A DNA stretch of 64,000 nt from Monosiga brevicollis MX1 (GCF_000002865.3 NW_001865039.1:1144504-1208503); one strand, 5' to 3'. Positions 11,601 through 26,915 are shown, counted from the first letter of the stretch. Notes: generated by a model not told the origin, from the letters alone. Numbers and translations are program-made.

Positions 11601-12112
11601 GCGCACTCACGCCACTCTGTTATGCTTGCCCTCTACGCTTGCCCTCCGCTGTTGGCGGGATTGGACTTGGCTGGCTTAGCTATTTATTTGTCGTGGCGTT
11701 GCTTTCCATGGCCTGCGGCTGCTTCCTCATTTTTGTTCGAGAGATTGGGTCTTGTGGGCCATTTTACGCAGTCACGCAGCAAGAGACTTTCAACACGACG
11801 GGGGTCGAGATCAAACGCATGTATGACATTGTTGACTATGCTGTTGCGCGTGGTGATAGGGGATTTCGCAGTTTGTGGGAATTTTTGTTCAGCCGCGGCG
11901 TGGTAGTCCCCATTTTGCTCGTCTGTGGGGCATGGATGTTGTACGTGCGCTCGCGATTTCATGCTGAGACTCTGCGCGTTGCGGAGCTGTCCGACTGGCT
12001 GGCACATGAGCGTGCTTCGACCCGCGAATATGTGCGGCGCTATGCGCAGATCAAGAGGCAACGCATGCAGCGCCTCGAGGAGCAGCGCAAATCCACTGCA
12101 CATGAAAAATGA
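8696..12112 (+). CDS. Transmembrane channel-like (TMC) protein
   Basis: Multi-pass ion-channel family whose animal members TMC1/2 form the hair-cell mechanotransduction channel. Diagnostic blocks occur in order: IGYFYYHVYVFWLTLV (TM1), ELFYG|YYSLTSENFNLALAYFLL (exon join 9627/9768), FTSWSHSISRLDVVRRAHSA, KVAYTALSTAVLMGV (10323-10403), CWETRTGQEFYRLFVLDVFV (the TMC signature, about 10847-10910), FNVTGYVLGIFYRQ, AIVWMGFAMSPLLPMLALLV and EIGSCGPF (about 11740-11760). A charged C-terminal helix follows (REYVRRYAQIKRQRMQRLEE). The start at 8696 (MDTKRRQSQ) is the likeliest. Exon joins near 10720-10790 and 11540-11660 could not be closed in one frame. Alternative splice sites or sequence errors are possible there. 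Confidence 0.87.
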
Positions 12113-12569
12113 GTTGAGTGTGTATGTGTGTATTGCGTTCTCTGTTCGGTTCTGTTCTTGCTCCAAAGCCCGAGGCTTGTGATCTGGCTTGCTCAGTCGC
12201 ATGAGTGAGTCCAGGTCGGTGCGCATTTGTGTGTCAGATTTGGCTGTTTTGCAGTGTGTTGTTCCCACGGATTGACCTACCCAGAGGCCCCTCGACGGCT
12301 TGACTGGGCAAGATCGAGGTGATTACAATTTATATCAGAAAGACTTGACGAAAAAGCAGATTGTCATGATGTCAGAAACGATCCCATTGTTTGACAGCTC
12401 ACTCTCAATTACAACTCGGTTGTAAATCCGCATGAAATGGCAACCAGACCAAGCACGCCTGATCTGACCGTAAGATCCCTTCAGTCAAGAAAATTAAAAA
12501 ACGGCACCATGGCAGATTGCACCAGCGAAGCCTCGTGCTCTACTTGAAGTGCTGCAAACCTCGGACACA
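12113..12569. other. Convergent 3' spacer
   Basis: About 455 bp between the TMC stop and the stop of the minus-strand Ser-rich gene. Nothing coding or structured was recognised. Confidence 0.55.
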
Positions 12570-15546
12570 TCACGCGTCACTTTCGTCCGTCAGTCGCTCC
12601 GCAATCATGCGTTGCAAAGCATATGCGTCCTCCACACGCAGAATGAGTTGCAAGAGGCCATTGTGCTTTGAGCTGTGAACCGCCAACTCGAGATGCTCCT
12701 TATCGCGTGCAAAATAGCTGGAGCATAAGGAAGCCAAAAAAACAAAGTGAGACTGCTGCAAACACGACCTCCACGATCCGCTCCAGCAAGCAGAACAGCT
12801 CAAGTCGGTTCCCTAGCCTCACAACGTACCGCTCAATGCCACTCAGATACCAATCGTGGAAGCTGGTTTTGCGTTGTAACCGTACAAGCTTGTCTGTGAC
12901 ATGCAAAATTGCGTTCCCATGCAAATCTGCACGAGAGGGACCGGGGGACGATGTCCGACGCGAGTTCACGTCAAGGCGAGCAGGCACGAGAAAAGCAGTT
13001 GACACACGAATCTCCTATACCTCTGACAATCACACTGCGTCGCCAACTTACTGTGCTGGACAGATGTAGCAGTGCGCAAGACGACAGTAGGTATTGATAG
13101 CATCCTACACAAAAGAACAGTGAGAGCAAAAAAAGAACACTGTAGCATACGGGCCAGAGCCTTGACAGTGGGCCGAAAAGGCACGTTAGAAGTAAAACTG
13201 GGCAAACTTACATGGAAACATTGGCACTGATCACCTGAGGCAAGGGTGGGAGAAATGATGCAGAGGGCAGCACATGAACCAAAAGCCCAGCAAGTCGAGA
13301 TGAAATAAGACGGTGTCAAACAGCAAAAACTCGCTCTTGCCCTTGCCCCCCACGCCCCCCGGTGCCCTCTCTCGACAGTTGGCTCGTAGTGGCCACGCGG
13401 AGCAACCCGCATGTGGTGTCAGCGACATCCTATCAAGGCAGAATACGAACCGGCTTGTAGGGCGATAGGTTGAGAGAGGAAGAGTTGGAGGGGCTTAGCG
13501 TGCTGGACGGGCTAAGAATTGCCGAAGTATGCGTCGGTGAACTGGTGCTCCGCGCAGTAGCACTCATCACCGAGGCTGGACTTGGAGGAGCCAGAGCTGC
13601 CGAGTCGGAGTTGGCATGCTGCAAGACGGGGTGGTGAACATCGGTCAGCGAGCGCCGCTGTGGCAGCTGCGGTGACGATATTCTTCGCGGTTGCGCCATG
13701 GCTGGCAAGTGTGGCGAAGAAGAAGAGTTGAGATTATGAAACATTTGTAGACGGTGATCGCGGGCCTGGGACGAGTCGGCGCTCGGGGGACGCGGTAGCA
13801 GCTTGCGCTCTGCACTGTCATCATCGGTGCTTTCCATGCTGATGGTTGTCCGACGGCGCCCCTGTCTTCGCAGGGCACGCGGAGGGGAAAGCAATGCGTT
13901 GACTAGCCCACGACGTTGCGATGTACTGGTGGGTGCCGTAGGTTGCCTAGTAGGCGTGTAAGACAGGCGAGAAGCAAGATCTGCGACGTGAGCCAAACGG
14001 AAGGAGCAGCGGTTCTCATCGCCATCATGACAGAGCGCTGCGAAAGGACCAATATAATAATAACAATAAAAAAAAGGTGAGGACGTACGCCTGTGAGCGA
14101 TCGCTGGACCGTGATGAGGAGGTGGAGATGGCGTCGCGAGATCCCGATGGGGTACTGGGCCGGCTATCGGCTGAGGGAGGTCGGTCGTTCTCCGCGTCTA
14201 CGCTTGATAGGCCTCGGATGTGTTGTAAAAGTGGCGTATCCACAATGTGAATGTCCTGGCCATTGTCAACACGGATAATCTCAAAAGGCAGCAGGACGCG
14301 AGACCGAAGGACGCTCCAGAACACCACCATACTAAACAGGCCAATCCAATCAAAACGAACAGAGCAAAGGCCGTCGAATGAAGAGATCGAGCATGAGATG
14401 GGTACGGATAGGCCGAGGACTCAAGAACATGGCTGCGTGGAAGTCGCGTGTGGGCTGGGGCTATTAAGACAAAGGGCGGCATCAAACCTGAGGTTGTCAC
14501 AAGCCGGCGAGGCTACTTCCGTTGGAGCAAGCAGCAAGGGCATGTCCAAATGGGAGGCAAGGACATCAAAGCAAAATTGCAAACGCGCCGCGGGTGAATC
14601 GGCGCCTGGGCCGCCCTCGATGACATGCAGGGCCACACGGAGAAATTCCTCAAACAAGTGACCATCACGCCAAGCTGTAGTCAGGTTATCAGCCTGAAGA
14701 TTTCAAGTGCGAGACGTGCAAAGTATTTGAGCATGGTGGCTGATGAGAGCAGTGCATGCGAGAGGCAGCTTGACGGATACCGCCCACGGCACCAACAGGG
14801 TGTCAGACGGCGTTACCAGCGAGGCGAACCTGTGCTAGGGGCGAATCTGGGGCCAAGGTTTGAATCCAGGCCAGGATGAGCTTCTCTGGTCCGCTGCGCA
14901 TGGGCTCAATGGCCAAACGCAGGCGGTGGTGATTCTGATAGAGCTCATAATGGGTGATCACCTTGAAGAGGACGGCCGTGAGCGTGGGCTCATCCACAAT
15001 GGGGTGCCGCAGCTCAGGCAGCAAGAGACCATCGATTTTGAACAAAAGATAGGCTTGATCACGATCCTCCTCTTGTGTCTGTGGCGAGTTGGTGCGATGC
15101 AACGGAGGCCGCGGCGGTACGCCGACAAGTGGACATGGAACCCAGGTTGGATTGTGAACGAGCAAAGGCATGTGAGTCTACGCACGGCAACCCAGATAGT
15201 CTGATTCTACCCGTCCATCCCACTCTTTCCACACAACCCGCATTGTGTGTCGCCTATGTCACTGACCAAGCGCGCCTTGAGCCGAGTCGGTTTGCTCTCG
15301 CTGAGGGTCTTGGCCAGCAGCATCAGACGACGTTGGTGAAGCAAAAACTCGACCAGCGATAGCCTACAAGAGTGAATGTCCAGGGAACAGCGCAAGAAGA
15401 AGTGAAACAGGGGCCGCAGACACTTGGATAGGGTCGACCCGCAAGCTGTGCGCGCACTCATTGGAATCAGCGCTGGCGTCCGTTGTAGCACCCCGATGGT
15501 CGAGCAGGTGGCGGCACCATCGAAGCAGGATACAGCTCAACAACAT
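12570..15546 (-). CDS. Unidentified multi-exon protein with helical N-terminal half and Ser/Pro-rich linker
   Basis: Not recognised with confidence. Minus-strand coding segments, from the 5' end: MLLSCILLRWCRHLLDH (15546), SLVEFLLHQRRLMLLAKTLS, an exon at about 14819-15080 (AYLLFKIDGLLLPELRHPIV), an exon starting near 14697 (AWRDGHLFEEFLRVALHVI), and one near 14320 (LLPFEIIRVDNGQDIHIVD). About 170 residues of Ser/Pro/Arg-rich linker follow (13433-13996). The C-terminal exons read SEFLLFDTVLFHLDLLGF, KTSFHDWYLSGIERYVVRL and LELAVHSSKHNGLLQLILRV, stop at 12570. The helical repeats suggest a HEAT-like or Golgi/endosome scaffold, and the C-terminal beta pattern looks PH-like. A distant CLEC16A relationship was considered but not shown. 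Exon joins are only partly fixed, and two genes are possible. Confidence 0.5.
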
Positions 15547-16097
15547 GGCGGCGGAGAGCGCTGGAGTTGAACTGGGAAATCACAGAGAATCCCAGCCCGG
15601 ATCCTCAAAGCCTTGAAACACTCCAAGTGAAGCAGACAACGGTAGTTCCGCCAAGCTGTCCACGTTATTGTCACCGCCCTCTCAGCACCCGCCGTCGCGC
15701 TGCGCGTCGCCTCTCGTCTCTGCCATTCTGTCTCTAAACCATTCAAGCCCTCAACTTTTGAAAAAAAAAAAAAAAAAAAACGAGAGAGAGAGACAGAGAG
15801 AGAGAGAAAAAAAAAAACCACACAGCAATCGGACCGAGCCGCGCGAGCGGATCAAATGTCAGATTTCTAACGACATCGCTAAATCTTGATTTCGGGCATG
15901 CGATGGTTGTTGATCAGGATGTGTGGGCTCGCCGATGGCACCAAGGTGACCAAGAAGCTGACTTTCCTCCAGAGTGGCAGTGGCTGCGCAATGCGCCGAG
16001 GCATACGGGGTCAGCTGACTAGGTTCAATTTTTTTACCTTGAAAGAACAAAAACACTTGACACCAACGAGGAGACACCAGCAAGCGGGACAAGGGCT
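15547..16097. other. Spacer with A-run and GA tract
   Basis: About 550 bp between the RagC/D stop and the start of the downstream minus-strand gene. It contains A18 followed by (GA)n/A-rich sequence at about 15761-15820. It presumably carries the RagC/D 3' UTR and the next promoter. Confidence 0.6.
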
Positions 16098-18640
16098 CTA
16101 TTGGCGGCTCTCAATGGCGCGCTGGTGAACCTTGAAAACCTGCTGAATGGCATCGCGAAAGCAGTGGAAGTTGTAGTCGAGGATCCCTTGCTTCTCTGCC
16201 GGGTCCTTGGACACCAGGCAGACCAGCGCCAGATATCTACAAGTGCACAACGGTCAGTGAAACGGAGGGCGCAGCTCGAGGACCTTGAAGAACATCTCGG
16301 CTATAATCCAATCCTGGTCTCGGCCACCTTCCATGCGAGCCGCTACCCTTCCTGTTTTATGTACCCATGCAAAGAGTCCCTGCAAGCTCTGCCCACGCAC
16401 TTGTTTACTTCACGCAAGTATAGAACGTTGCCGTTGCTGAGTTTGATGACGGAGCTAGACTTGACGTCGTATGCACTTGCGGTCCCATCATCGCCCGTGC
16501 TGGAGCACCGATCCAAAGAGAAAAAAAGGAAATGTCAAGATGAGGGACGGACTGAACCTCATCGAGTACAAGGAGCAGCAGGCATAGAAACCAGCTGTCC
16601 GCCAGGTACGCACCCGTAAATGCAAGACACGTCAATGACCACGTCAATAATGTCTGAACACAACTCATACGACTTCATATCCACGGGTGTGCTAGCCACG
16701 CCCAAGCAGGCCACACAATGAGATGTGACGTTTTTTTTGTTTCCTTCGGGCTAAGTGCAAAGGACATGACCGTGGGCAACCACAGGGTGTAACGCTAAGA
16801 ATACAGGTCTTACCTGTCGGTCGCAATGTAAATTTTGCTAACAACGTCGAACAGGAACGATTTCTCAATGCCACACTTGTTGTTGAGGGTGTTGAGGAGG
16901 TTCTCGAGCATGGGCAGCTGGGGGATCAACTTTTGAACCACCTTGCTAAAGGCCTCAAAGATAGAGTGGTCATAGATGCTGGTCAAGTAAAAGCTATTGG
17001 CAAAAAAATCACACAATTGTGAGCTTTGTTGTGACGCCCGCGGACACTGTGAGCGATCGGGATTCGAAAACAAGGGGCTGGGGCCAAAGGGAGTGTAGGA
17101 TGGAAAGCAACAAGGGCGAGATGGGACACAATCGGAAATCCTGCGTGGCAAGAAGAAGGTGCTGTCAAGAGCCCCCACCTCATGTGGATTTCATCCTCCA
17201 AGCCATCATGTTCCAGCTCTTCCTTGACACGTTCGTGGATGTCGCGAGTAACGTCAATCTTGTTGTCGTCGCTCAGGCCATCAACTTTGTGAATGAAGAC
17301 CTCAAAGGACATGTCCTTGTTGATCTGTGCATCAGAGTGAAATGAGCTAGACACAGATGGCGACGCAAACTTTGGCCCAACGCACAAGCACCTTGCGTAC
17401 CTGGTGGGCCCGCACCACTGTTTGGTGCAGGCGCGCAAGTGGCTCGATGTACTCGTCCTGAGTATCAGAGCATGGGTGATCAACAGAGGCCAGTCATTGA
17501 GAGCCAACCAGAGAGGCAACAATCTGGCATGGACGGTGGCCATGGACGGTAAGGATGAAAGAACGGACCTGAGCATCGATAACAAAGACAAGTGCTCCGC
17601 AGCCACCAAAGATGACTTCAGCATCAAAAGCTGGGTCAAAGAAGTCAATCTGGCCAGGGAAATCCCAAATCTGCGCGAAAGCAGCGTCGGCCAAGTCAAT
17701 AAATGAGTCACGCCAAGCCTCCAAAAAAAGCCAGATACACGCAAGCAAGCATTGAGAGTCCGCAGATGGACGTCTCGCAGCTTGAACAACCAAGCCGCAC
17801 CTGAAACTGGACAAACGAACTGTTGGAAATCTCTATTGATACGGTACAACCAGACCCAGCATTGACCAGGTGAGATGGAGGATGATCGTGGCATCCTGAT
17901 CGTTGGGGTCAGGATCCAATTCAAAGGCCAATTGAAGGGCGAGCAGCCGGTTATGGTGGTCACGCACCGTCCTTCACCACATGGTTGGTGGTCTCAAGGA
18001 ACAGGGTTTCGTTCGGAGACATCTTGTGAAAGACAACTTGCTGGATGGATGACTTGCCCGACCTATGCGAGCAGGGCAAGAAAAAAGCAAAGAGGGGACA
18101 TGAAAGGCTGGCCACATGCTGGAACTTCAACACAATTGCCGCCATGAACAGACAGATGGCGGTCTAGCAGAAACTCCTGCTTGCGGGCCAAGACCTTGTC
18201 CTGAACCTTACCGCTTTTGGCCCATGAGCAATATCCGGGGCTTGGTGTCGCTGAAGTTGCCTCGCACGTTGCTTGCACCAAAGCTGATGAACGAGAGAGA
18301 GATGGGGACCCAAGGCAAGCATTCGTAAGTTTATGTTCCGAAGACATGGCCCAACGCGACTGAGAACGGCACTGTGCATCGACCCACTCGCTGTCCGCTT
18401 GAAAGGCCACATTGAAATCCTGGCCACGGGGATCGTAATCGTACGCCTAGCATGTGGCATTGTGAGGCCATGACCAGGCAAACATCCTCAGTGACCCTGC
18501 CTGCGCCTGCCTGATGCACCATTCCCCGGGCAGAAACGAACCATCGTGCTGGTTGAGAAGGCAATCGAGAATCGAGGGATGTGGGCCTTGACTAGATCTA
18601 AAGCGGGCACAGCAAAAGGCAGTGCCAAGCAATCAGTCAT
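16098..18640 (-). CDS. RRAGC: Rag GTPase C/D (mTORC1 amino-acid signalling)
   Basis: Small GTPase that pairs with RagA/B on lysosomes to recruit mTORC1. Minus-strand exons are 18212-18283, 17964-18062, 17801-17819, 17569-17670, 17401-17457, 17179-17324, 16814-16993, 16614-16691, 16401-16454 and 16098-16236. G1 is MGQKRSGKSS (an RSGKSS P-loop like the human RagC LRRSGKSS). [13 protein letters not shown] is G3 and [13 protein letters not shown] is G4. The C-terminal roadblock part has [53 protein letters not shown] and [13 protein letters not shown], ending RAIESRQ. A 19-nt micro-exon encodes SFVQFQ before IWDFPG. The N-terminal exons upstream of 18283 (perhaps starting MTDCLALPF, about 18640) are uncertain. 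Confidence 0.93.
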
Positions 18641-19103
18641 CTGCACATCGTGGTTCGTGGCCGCGCTAACACGCTCATTCACACATGCGCGCACACTCGA
18701 AAAAGCCGAAAAATCAATCTGTTAAGGACACTTCAGGGTGTTCTCGCCTCTGTTCTGGTGGTCCAAATCTGTTGCTCCAACCATCCTCACTCACAAATGC
18801 ACACCACACACATATCACGATACCAATGTTGGCTCCAGTGCCACTACACACGGGCTGCCGTTTGTTCCTCCAGACCAACCTGCTGCTCGCCCAAGAGTCA
18901 AAACTACTCGTCAAGCTTCCCCTCTCTCTCTCTCTCTCTCTCTCTCTCCAGCACACGTTCGCTTCTGCCACTTGATGCTACCACTTGTCAATCAGTGTGG
19001 TTTGTCAGATTTTATTTTCTCGATGAATTTTTTTTTTTCAAGTTTATTTCTGATTTGCTCTTGACATGTGAAGCACGACGGAGCATGAGGACATGAAACA
19101 GAC
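18641..19103. other. Spacer with (TC)n tract
   Basis: About 450 bp between the RagC/D 5' end and the Pontin stop. It contains (CT)n at about 18920-18949. No coding evidence was seen. Confidence 0.6.
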
Positions 19104-22322
<3,219 letters not shown>

Positions 22323-23763
22323 ATGGAAGAGCAGCGCGTGACACGACGTCGAACACGCGCCATCACCAGCCTAGAGGAGGAGCGACGTGCTCATGATCCC
22401 CCTGTTGTGATTGGACGATCCCCGCGCGTGCGCGTGAATCACACGCCCACACGAAAGAGGGAACCTAGCCCGATTGAAGCTAGCCCGCTTCAACAAGAAG
22501 AAGCGGCATCCCCACCTGTACCACTCTCGGCACCCATCACTAGCACCCCGCGCAAACCCGCAACTTTACCGGCCACCACACCCTCGCCCACGCCCACGCC
22601 CGTGTCTCCACCTCCTGCGCAACTAAGCGCTACCCCCTCGCCCCGGGCTCGCCGGCGGCGTGGCTGGTGGCGAGCCGTACGCAGCTTCTTGGAGGACTAT
22701 GCCATGGACTATGAATGTGCGTCATTTCCCCGCACATCCCTTTGTCATTCGCTAGCCTCGCCACAGCTCAGGCATCCACATCAGCGCCATATTAAGCCAT
22801 AGATTCATGGAAGCACCGATACATACTGCTTTGACAAATTGGTGTGCTTGCATAGCTCACACACATGTTGCCTGCTTCTGTGTCCCATGCTGTGCCCAAC
22901 ATTTGACAGATTGGTTCTTCATTCTGGTGGGGCTGGTGTTATCTGGCATCGCCTTGATCCTTGCCATGGAAACCATGGTGCACTTCAATTTGGCTTCCGA
23001 GGGTTATCAGAAGCACGGCATTCTCCACTTTGCTGCTGAACACTTGCCCGACGCCATCTTGGCCACCGTCGCTGCCATACCCGCATATCTGCTCAGCGTA
23101 TATGCCGATCGCAAACGCAAAATGGCTTTTGCCCGCCTCGAGTTTTACAAATGCATCAACTTCTCCCTCAACTGGTTTGAGCATCCCCGTGGCGAGCGCA
23201 CCCTTTACTTCTCCACCCTGCTTGAACAGAATCTGACGGAGATGACCTACAATAACCCACTAGTCAACGACTACGTCCTGGAGGCGGCCGCTCAGACAAC
23301 GGAGGACGATTGCCTGATGTTTGCTGACCCAGGCATGGAGGACAGCGAGCGAAAGCAGCTCTACACCCCCATCATGAAGGCTGCTCAAAATGCAGTCGCC
23401 TGCCGATTCGGCCAAGGCGCACTTCATCGCGTGGCAGGCAATGCCACTCATTGCGTCACCCTCATCATGGCGTTTACCTGTGAGCGTGGCCCTCAAGTGC
23501 CCCAGACCAAGATTCGCATCATGCTCTGCGAAGACCAGCTCTTGCGTGAAATTCAGTCATACACCACTCAGCATGGAGCACAAGCCCAACCGCCGCGCTT
23601 CCTCACACCGTCCCATGCGCCACGCTGGAGCACGCTCTGTCAAATGGCCCGGGTGCATGCTGAGCACCCTCGCATCCTGCCCAAAGTGCGCATTTATCTT
23701 CCCCGCAGTGCTGAGGCAGACAAGTCCCCTCGACGCCTCTTTAGTCAGAACCTTTTGGGATAA
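22323..23763 (+). CDS. Unidentified membrane protein with basic Pro-rich N-terminus and two TM segments
   Basis: Two exons (22323-22716 and 22910-23763) join in phase 1 to give 415 residues. Residues 1-110 are Arg/Pro/Thr-rich and look disordered and cytosolic (TPRKPATLPATTPSPTPTP). They are followed by RARRRRGWWRAVRSF, which could bind membrane. Two hydrophobic helices follow: WFFILVGLVLSGIALILAM and a weaker ILATVAAIPAYLLSVYA. The remaining 240 residues form a soluble-looking domain with conserved-looking stretches such as LYFSTLLEQNLTEMTYNNP, LVNDYVLEAA, CRFGQGALHRVAG and VTLIMAFTCERG, ending KVRIYLPR...SQNLLG. The family is not recognised. The open frame and clean phase-matched intron support it as real. 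Confidence 0.8.
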
Positions 23764-24183
23764 CAGCAGGCGGGCTCGTGGACTTGATGGCCATCGAACA
23801 GGATGCGCTCGTTTTCGATTTTAAAGGACGACACTGTCAAATGCCACATGTTCATATAAGCATAACGAAGCGCGAGGTACCGGCCCTCCGATGCAGATTT
23901 GCAAAATCGCTGCACGGACTTACAGGGCAACATCTTCATCCCAGGAAGTTAAAATTGATGTGTGTGTGAGATGACTTGTGCTGCGCTGTGCGTTTTTTTT
24001 TCCGTTTGAGTTCACAGCTACGCAGCCCAAGTTCAACCCAGTCCAACAAAACTCAGGAAGGGAGGCCGCGTATGCCCAGAGCAGATCCGTTTAATATGTA
24101 CATCCGGATGTAAGACGGAGAACATCGAATCGTCTTCCTGCGGTTTTGTCAGACAATTTGTACTTGGGGATCGAGTTGTGGAC
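23764..24183. other. Spacer
   Basis: About 420 bp between two tandem + genes. A T-rich run occurs at 23992-24003. Nothing else was recognised. It should hold the 3' UTR of one gene and the promoter of the next. Confidence 0.55.
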
Positions 24184-26109
24184 ATGGCGATGCAGCCCGG
24201 GCGACCAGCGACCTTTGTGGAGGGCTTCCATGATGAGGAGGCCGTGAAGAAGATGCCGTATCGGTAGGTCTGGGTCGTATCGCGCGAGAAAGGGCATGAA
24301 AGGTGCTTGACTGGCAGAGAGTCTCAGAGTACGGATCTGATGTCGTTTGCTGTCATGGACATGGACATGACAGGCAGCTGAGCCACACCGGGTGGACAGT
24401 GGCGCCACTGGCTCTGGGTGGATCGGCATTTGGTTCCGTGTTTGGAGACACCTCTGATACGGAGAGTGCGGCTGTCATTCGCTCCGCCATACAGCGAGGT
24501 ACTTGTTTGCATCAGTGAATGCTAAAGCAATGTCTTGACAGCTGTACCGTGCGACATCCGATCTCAGAGTCACCATTCTGTTCGAGCCTGACTCAGGCAT
24601 TAATCTGGTCGATACGGCACCTTGGTATGGTCACGGCAAGAGCGAGAGGGTCCTGGGACAGACTTTGCCCCACCTACCCCGCGACAGCTTCTACCTCATG
24701 AGCAAGGTGGGACGATACAAGCCCAACGTGCAGGAGATGTTTGACTTTCGCGCCGAGCGCGTCCTTGCTAGCATCGACGAGTCCCTTGAGCGCCTTGGCG
24801 TGGCCTATTTGGATGTTGGGCAGGTATGGTCCACGCTGGCCCTTAGCTGGGTAAATGTTTGCCTCGTGACACCAGGGCTGGTGTACCGGGGATCAGCTCA
24901 CGGCCTCGAAATGCGGGGCGGCCTCTTGTGTTGATCTGCCCTTGCTATCGTAGGTGCATGATCCCGAATTTGCGCCCTCGCTTGATTTGATCTGCTCTGA
25001 GACACTTCCTGCTCTGCTCAAGGCCAAGGAGGCCGGCAAGATCCGCCACATTGGCATCACGGGTAGGCCTCAACAACAATTTTGTGGTGCTCGACTTGAC
25101 TAACCCCTGGCACAACAGAATGCTCACCGACGGGGCATGGCGGGCGTCTACCCTAGGTTATCCTCTGGATGTGCACCATTATCTGGTCGAACACAGCCCT
25201 GTGCGCATTGATACGGCTTTGACGTATTGCCACTATACCCTCAATGATTCAACGCTACTGGAACATTTGGACTTTTACGCTGCCCACGACATTGACGTGA
25301 TCAATGCCAGCGTAGGTCATTTGAGCACGACCCCGTGCCCGAGCTCGACTTGAACACCTCTTTCTACTTCGCTCTCTCTCTCTCTCAATCTCGATCACTC
25401 TGATCTCTCTTCTTGTTGTCCCTCGATCAACCCGTCTATCCTTGCGCTTGTTCGGCGTGCCTTTGCCATAATATATATATAGGCCCTCTCGATGGGCCTA
25501 CTAAGCACCGACGGGCCACCAAGCTGGCATCCGGCAGGGCCGGCCATCAAGGCCGCGTGTCAGGACGCGTTGGCTTTGTGCCAGGTATGACACCGCCGGC
25601 CTGGGGCTGGAGCGCGCTGTGCATGCTTTCTCTAGCCTCACTTTGCGGCAATCGGGTTGATTCGTTGTAGAGTCGTGGTGTCAACTTGAGTCGGTTGGCC
25701 TTACACTACAGTCTGTCCAATCCCCGAATCGCCACAACGCTGGTATCCACGGCCCACTTGGCGCAGCTGGAGGTAAAGCCTGCGCACGCGCTTTTGGCCA
25801 CTCAGTGACGCTCGCCTCGTGTGTGCTGAACCCGGCCTGTGTTGGTAGGCCAACTTGGACGTGTGCCTTCACGGGTTGGCGCCGGTCGAGACTAGCACGC
25901 TGGATGAGCTGTGCACTGGCGTGTTTGGGTGCGTGGATCAGGCTGCACGCGGTGTGCTGCGCCGTTTTGCTTACTACACGCGCTGTGCTCGTGTACTCAT
26001 GCGCTCAACGGCTCGACCTAGGTCTTTGCATGGAAAAGAGACGTGGGAGGGTGTCGAGGTTGACAACTACTGGAAACAACTTGGACAACGCCCAAATGTG
26101 ACCTCGTGA
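24184..26109 (+). CDS. Aldo/keto reductase, L-galactose dehydrogenase-like
   Basis: NAD(P)-dependent oxidoreductase of the AKR superfamily. Its closest known group includes plant L-galactose dehydrogenase of ascorbate synthesis and its animal homologues. Nine exons (24184-24263, 24374-24498, 24597-24823, 24954-25062, 25157-25311, 25483-25584, 25671-25772, 25849-25928, 26022-26109) join in phase to 355 residues. N-terminus: FVEGFHDEEAVKKMPYRQLS, then LALGGSAFGSVFG. The AKR catalytic tetrad is visible: Asp in NLVDTAP, Tyr in PWYGHGKSE, Lys in LMSKVGRY and His in GQVHDPEF. Later blocks are KIRHIGITGYPLD, INASALSMGLLS and the typical end KETWEGVEVDNYWKQLG. Substrate is inferred from family only. 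Confidence 0.92.
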
Positions 26110-26915
26110 TCAAAACGTATTCTCTTTTGGGTGCTTGTTTGCTTGTTTTTTGTCCCCGCCCCCCGCGTCCTTGAGAGTGATCGCTGCCAACAGTGTGTGT
26201 ATGGCGTTGTACAGGTTATCTGCGCGGCGCTGTCAATCCTCTTTGTGTCCGTGTGCTCGCTTTAAACGAAAGACCAAGATCTTGAGAAGTTCTCGATCAG
26301 GTGCATCCGCTTCATCAATGATTCGATTTTTTTTTATCTTAACTCTCGATAAGAACATACTTTTTAACATTACAATAATTGACTGCCTGTTGAATGTTTT
26401 TGCTCGAATCGTGTATGACCGTCATCGATCCAGAACCAGAGCCATGCAGGTGTTGGACTTCTCAACAGACAAACCCATAGCAGAGCGGACTCGCTCCACA
26501 ACATCGCGCACTCACATCCAAATGAATCGAGAAATTGAAACAAATTTGATGGAAATTCAACCAAAAACCCCGAAAAAATGGCAGTGAGACAAAATTTCGC
26601 TGACATTTTCAGCCGCGCCAGTTGAGCATTTCCAGCGTCCGACACGAACGGACACAACACCACTTCTCGCTTCGCGCGGGATTGAAAGGTGGGAGCGACG
26701 CCGTTGCCAGTGGCTGTCCAACCCGGTGTCCAACCCGAGGGAGAGCTGAGGTTAAGGGCGAGGAAAGAAGTGCGGGGGTGCTCAATTGTAAACTCCCGTG
26801 GACGCTTCAAACACAGAGGCTAGCGTCGTTGGATGTCGACGGCTCGGTGACGACCACAGGGCTACAGTCTAGCTTCAGTGAGAACGGCGGAGTAGCGGCA
26901 GTTGCAACTAGTGGG
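26110..26915. other. Spacer upstream of OCRL
   Basis: About 800 bp between two tandem + genes. The AT-rich part (26280-26600) is poorer in GC than its surroundings. The frame upstream of the chosen OCRL ATG is open from about 26622 but has no in-frame ATG. It is read as 5' UTR unless an upstream exon exists. Confidence 0.5.
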
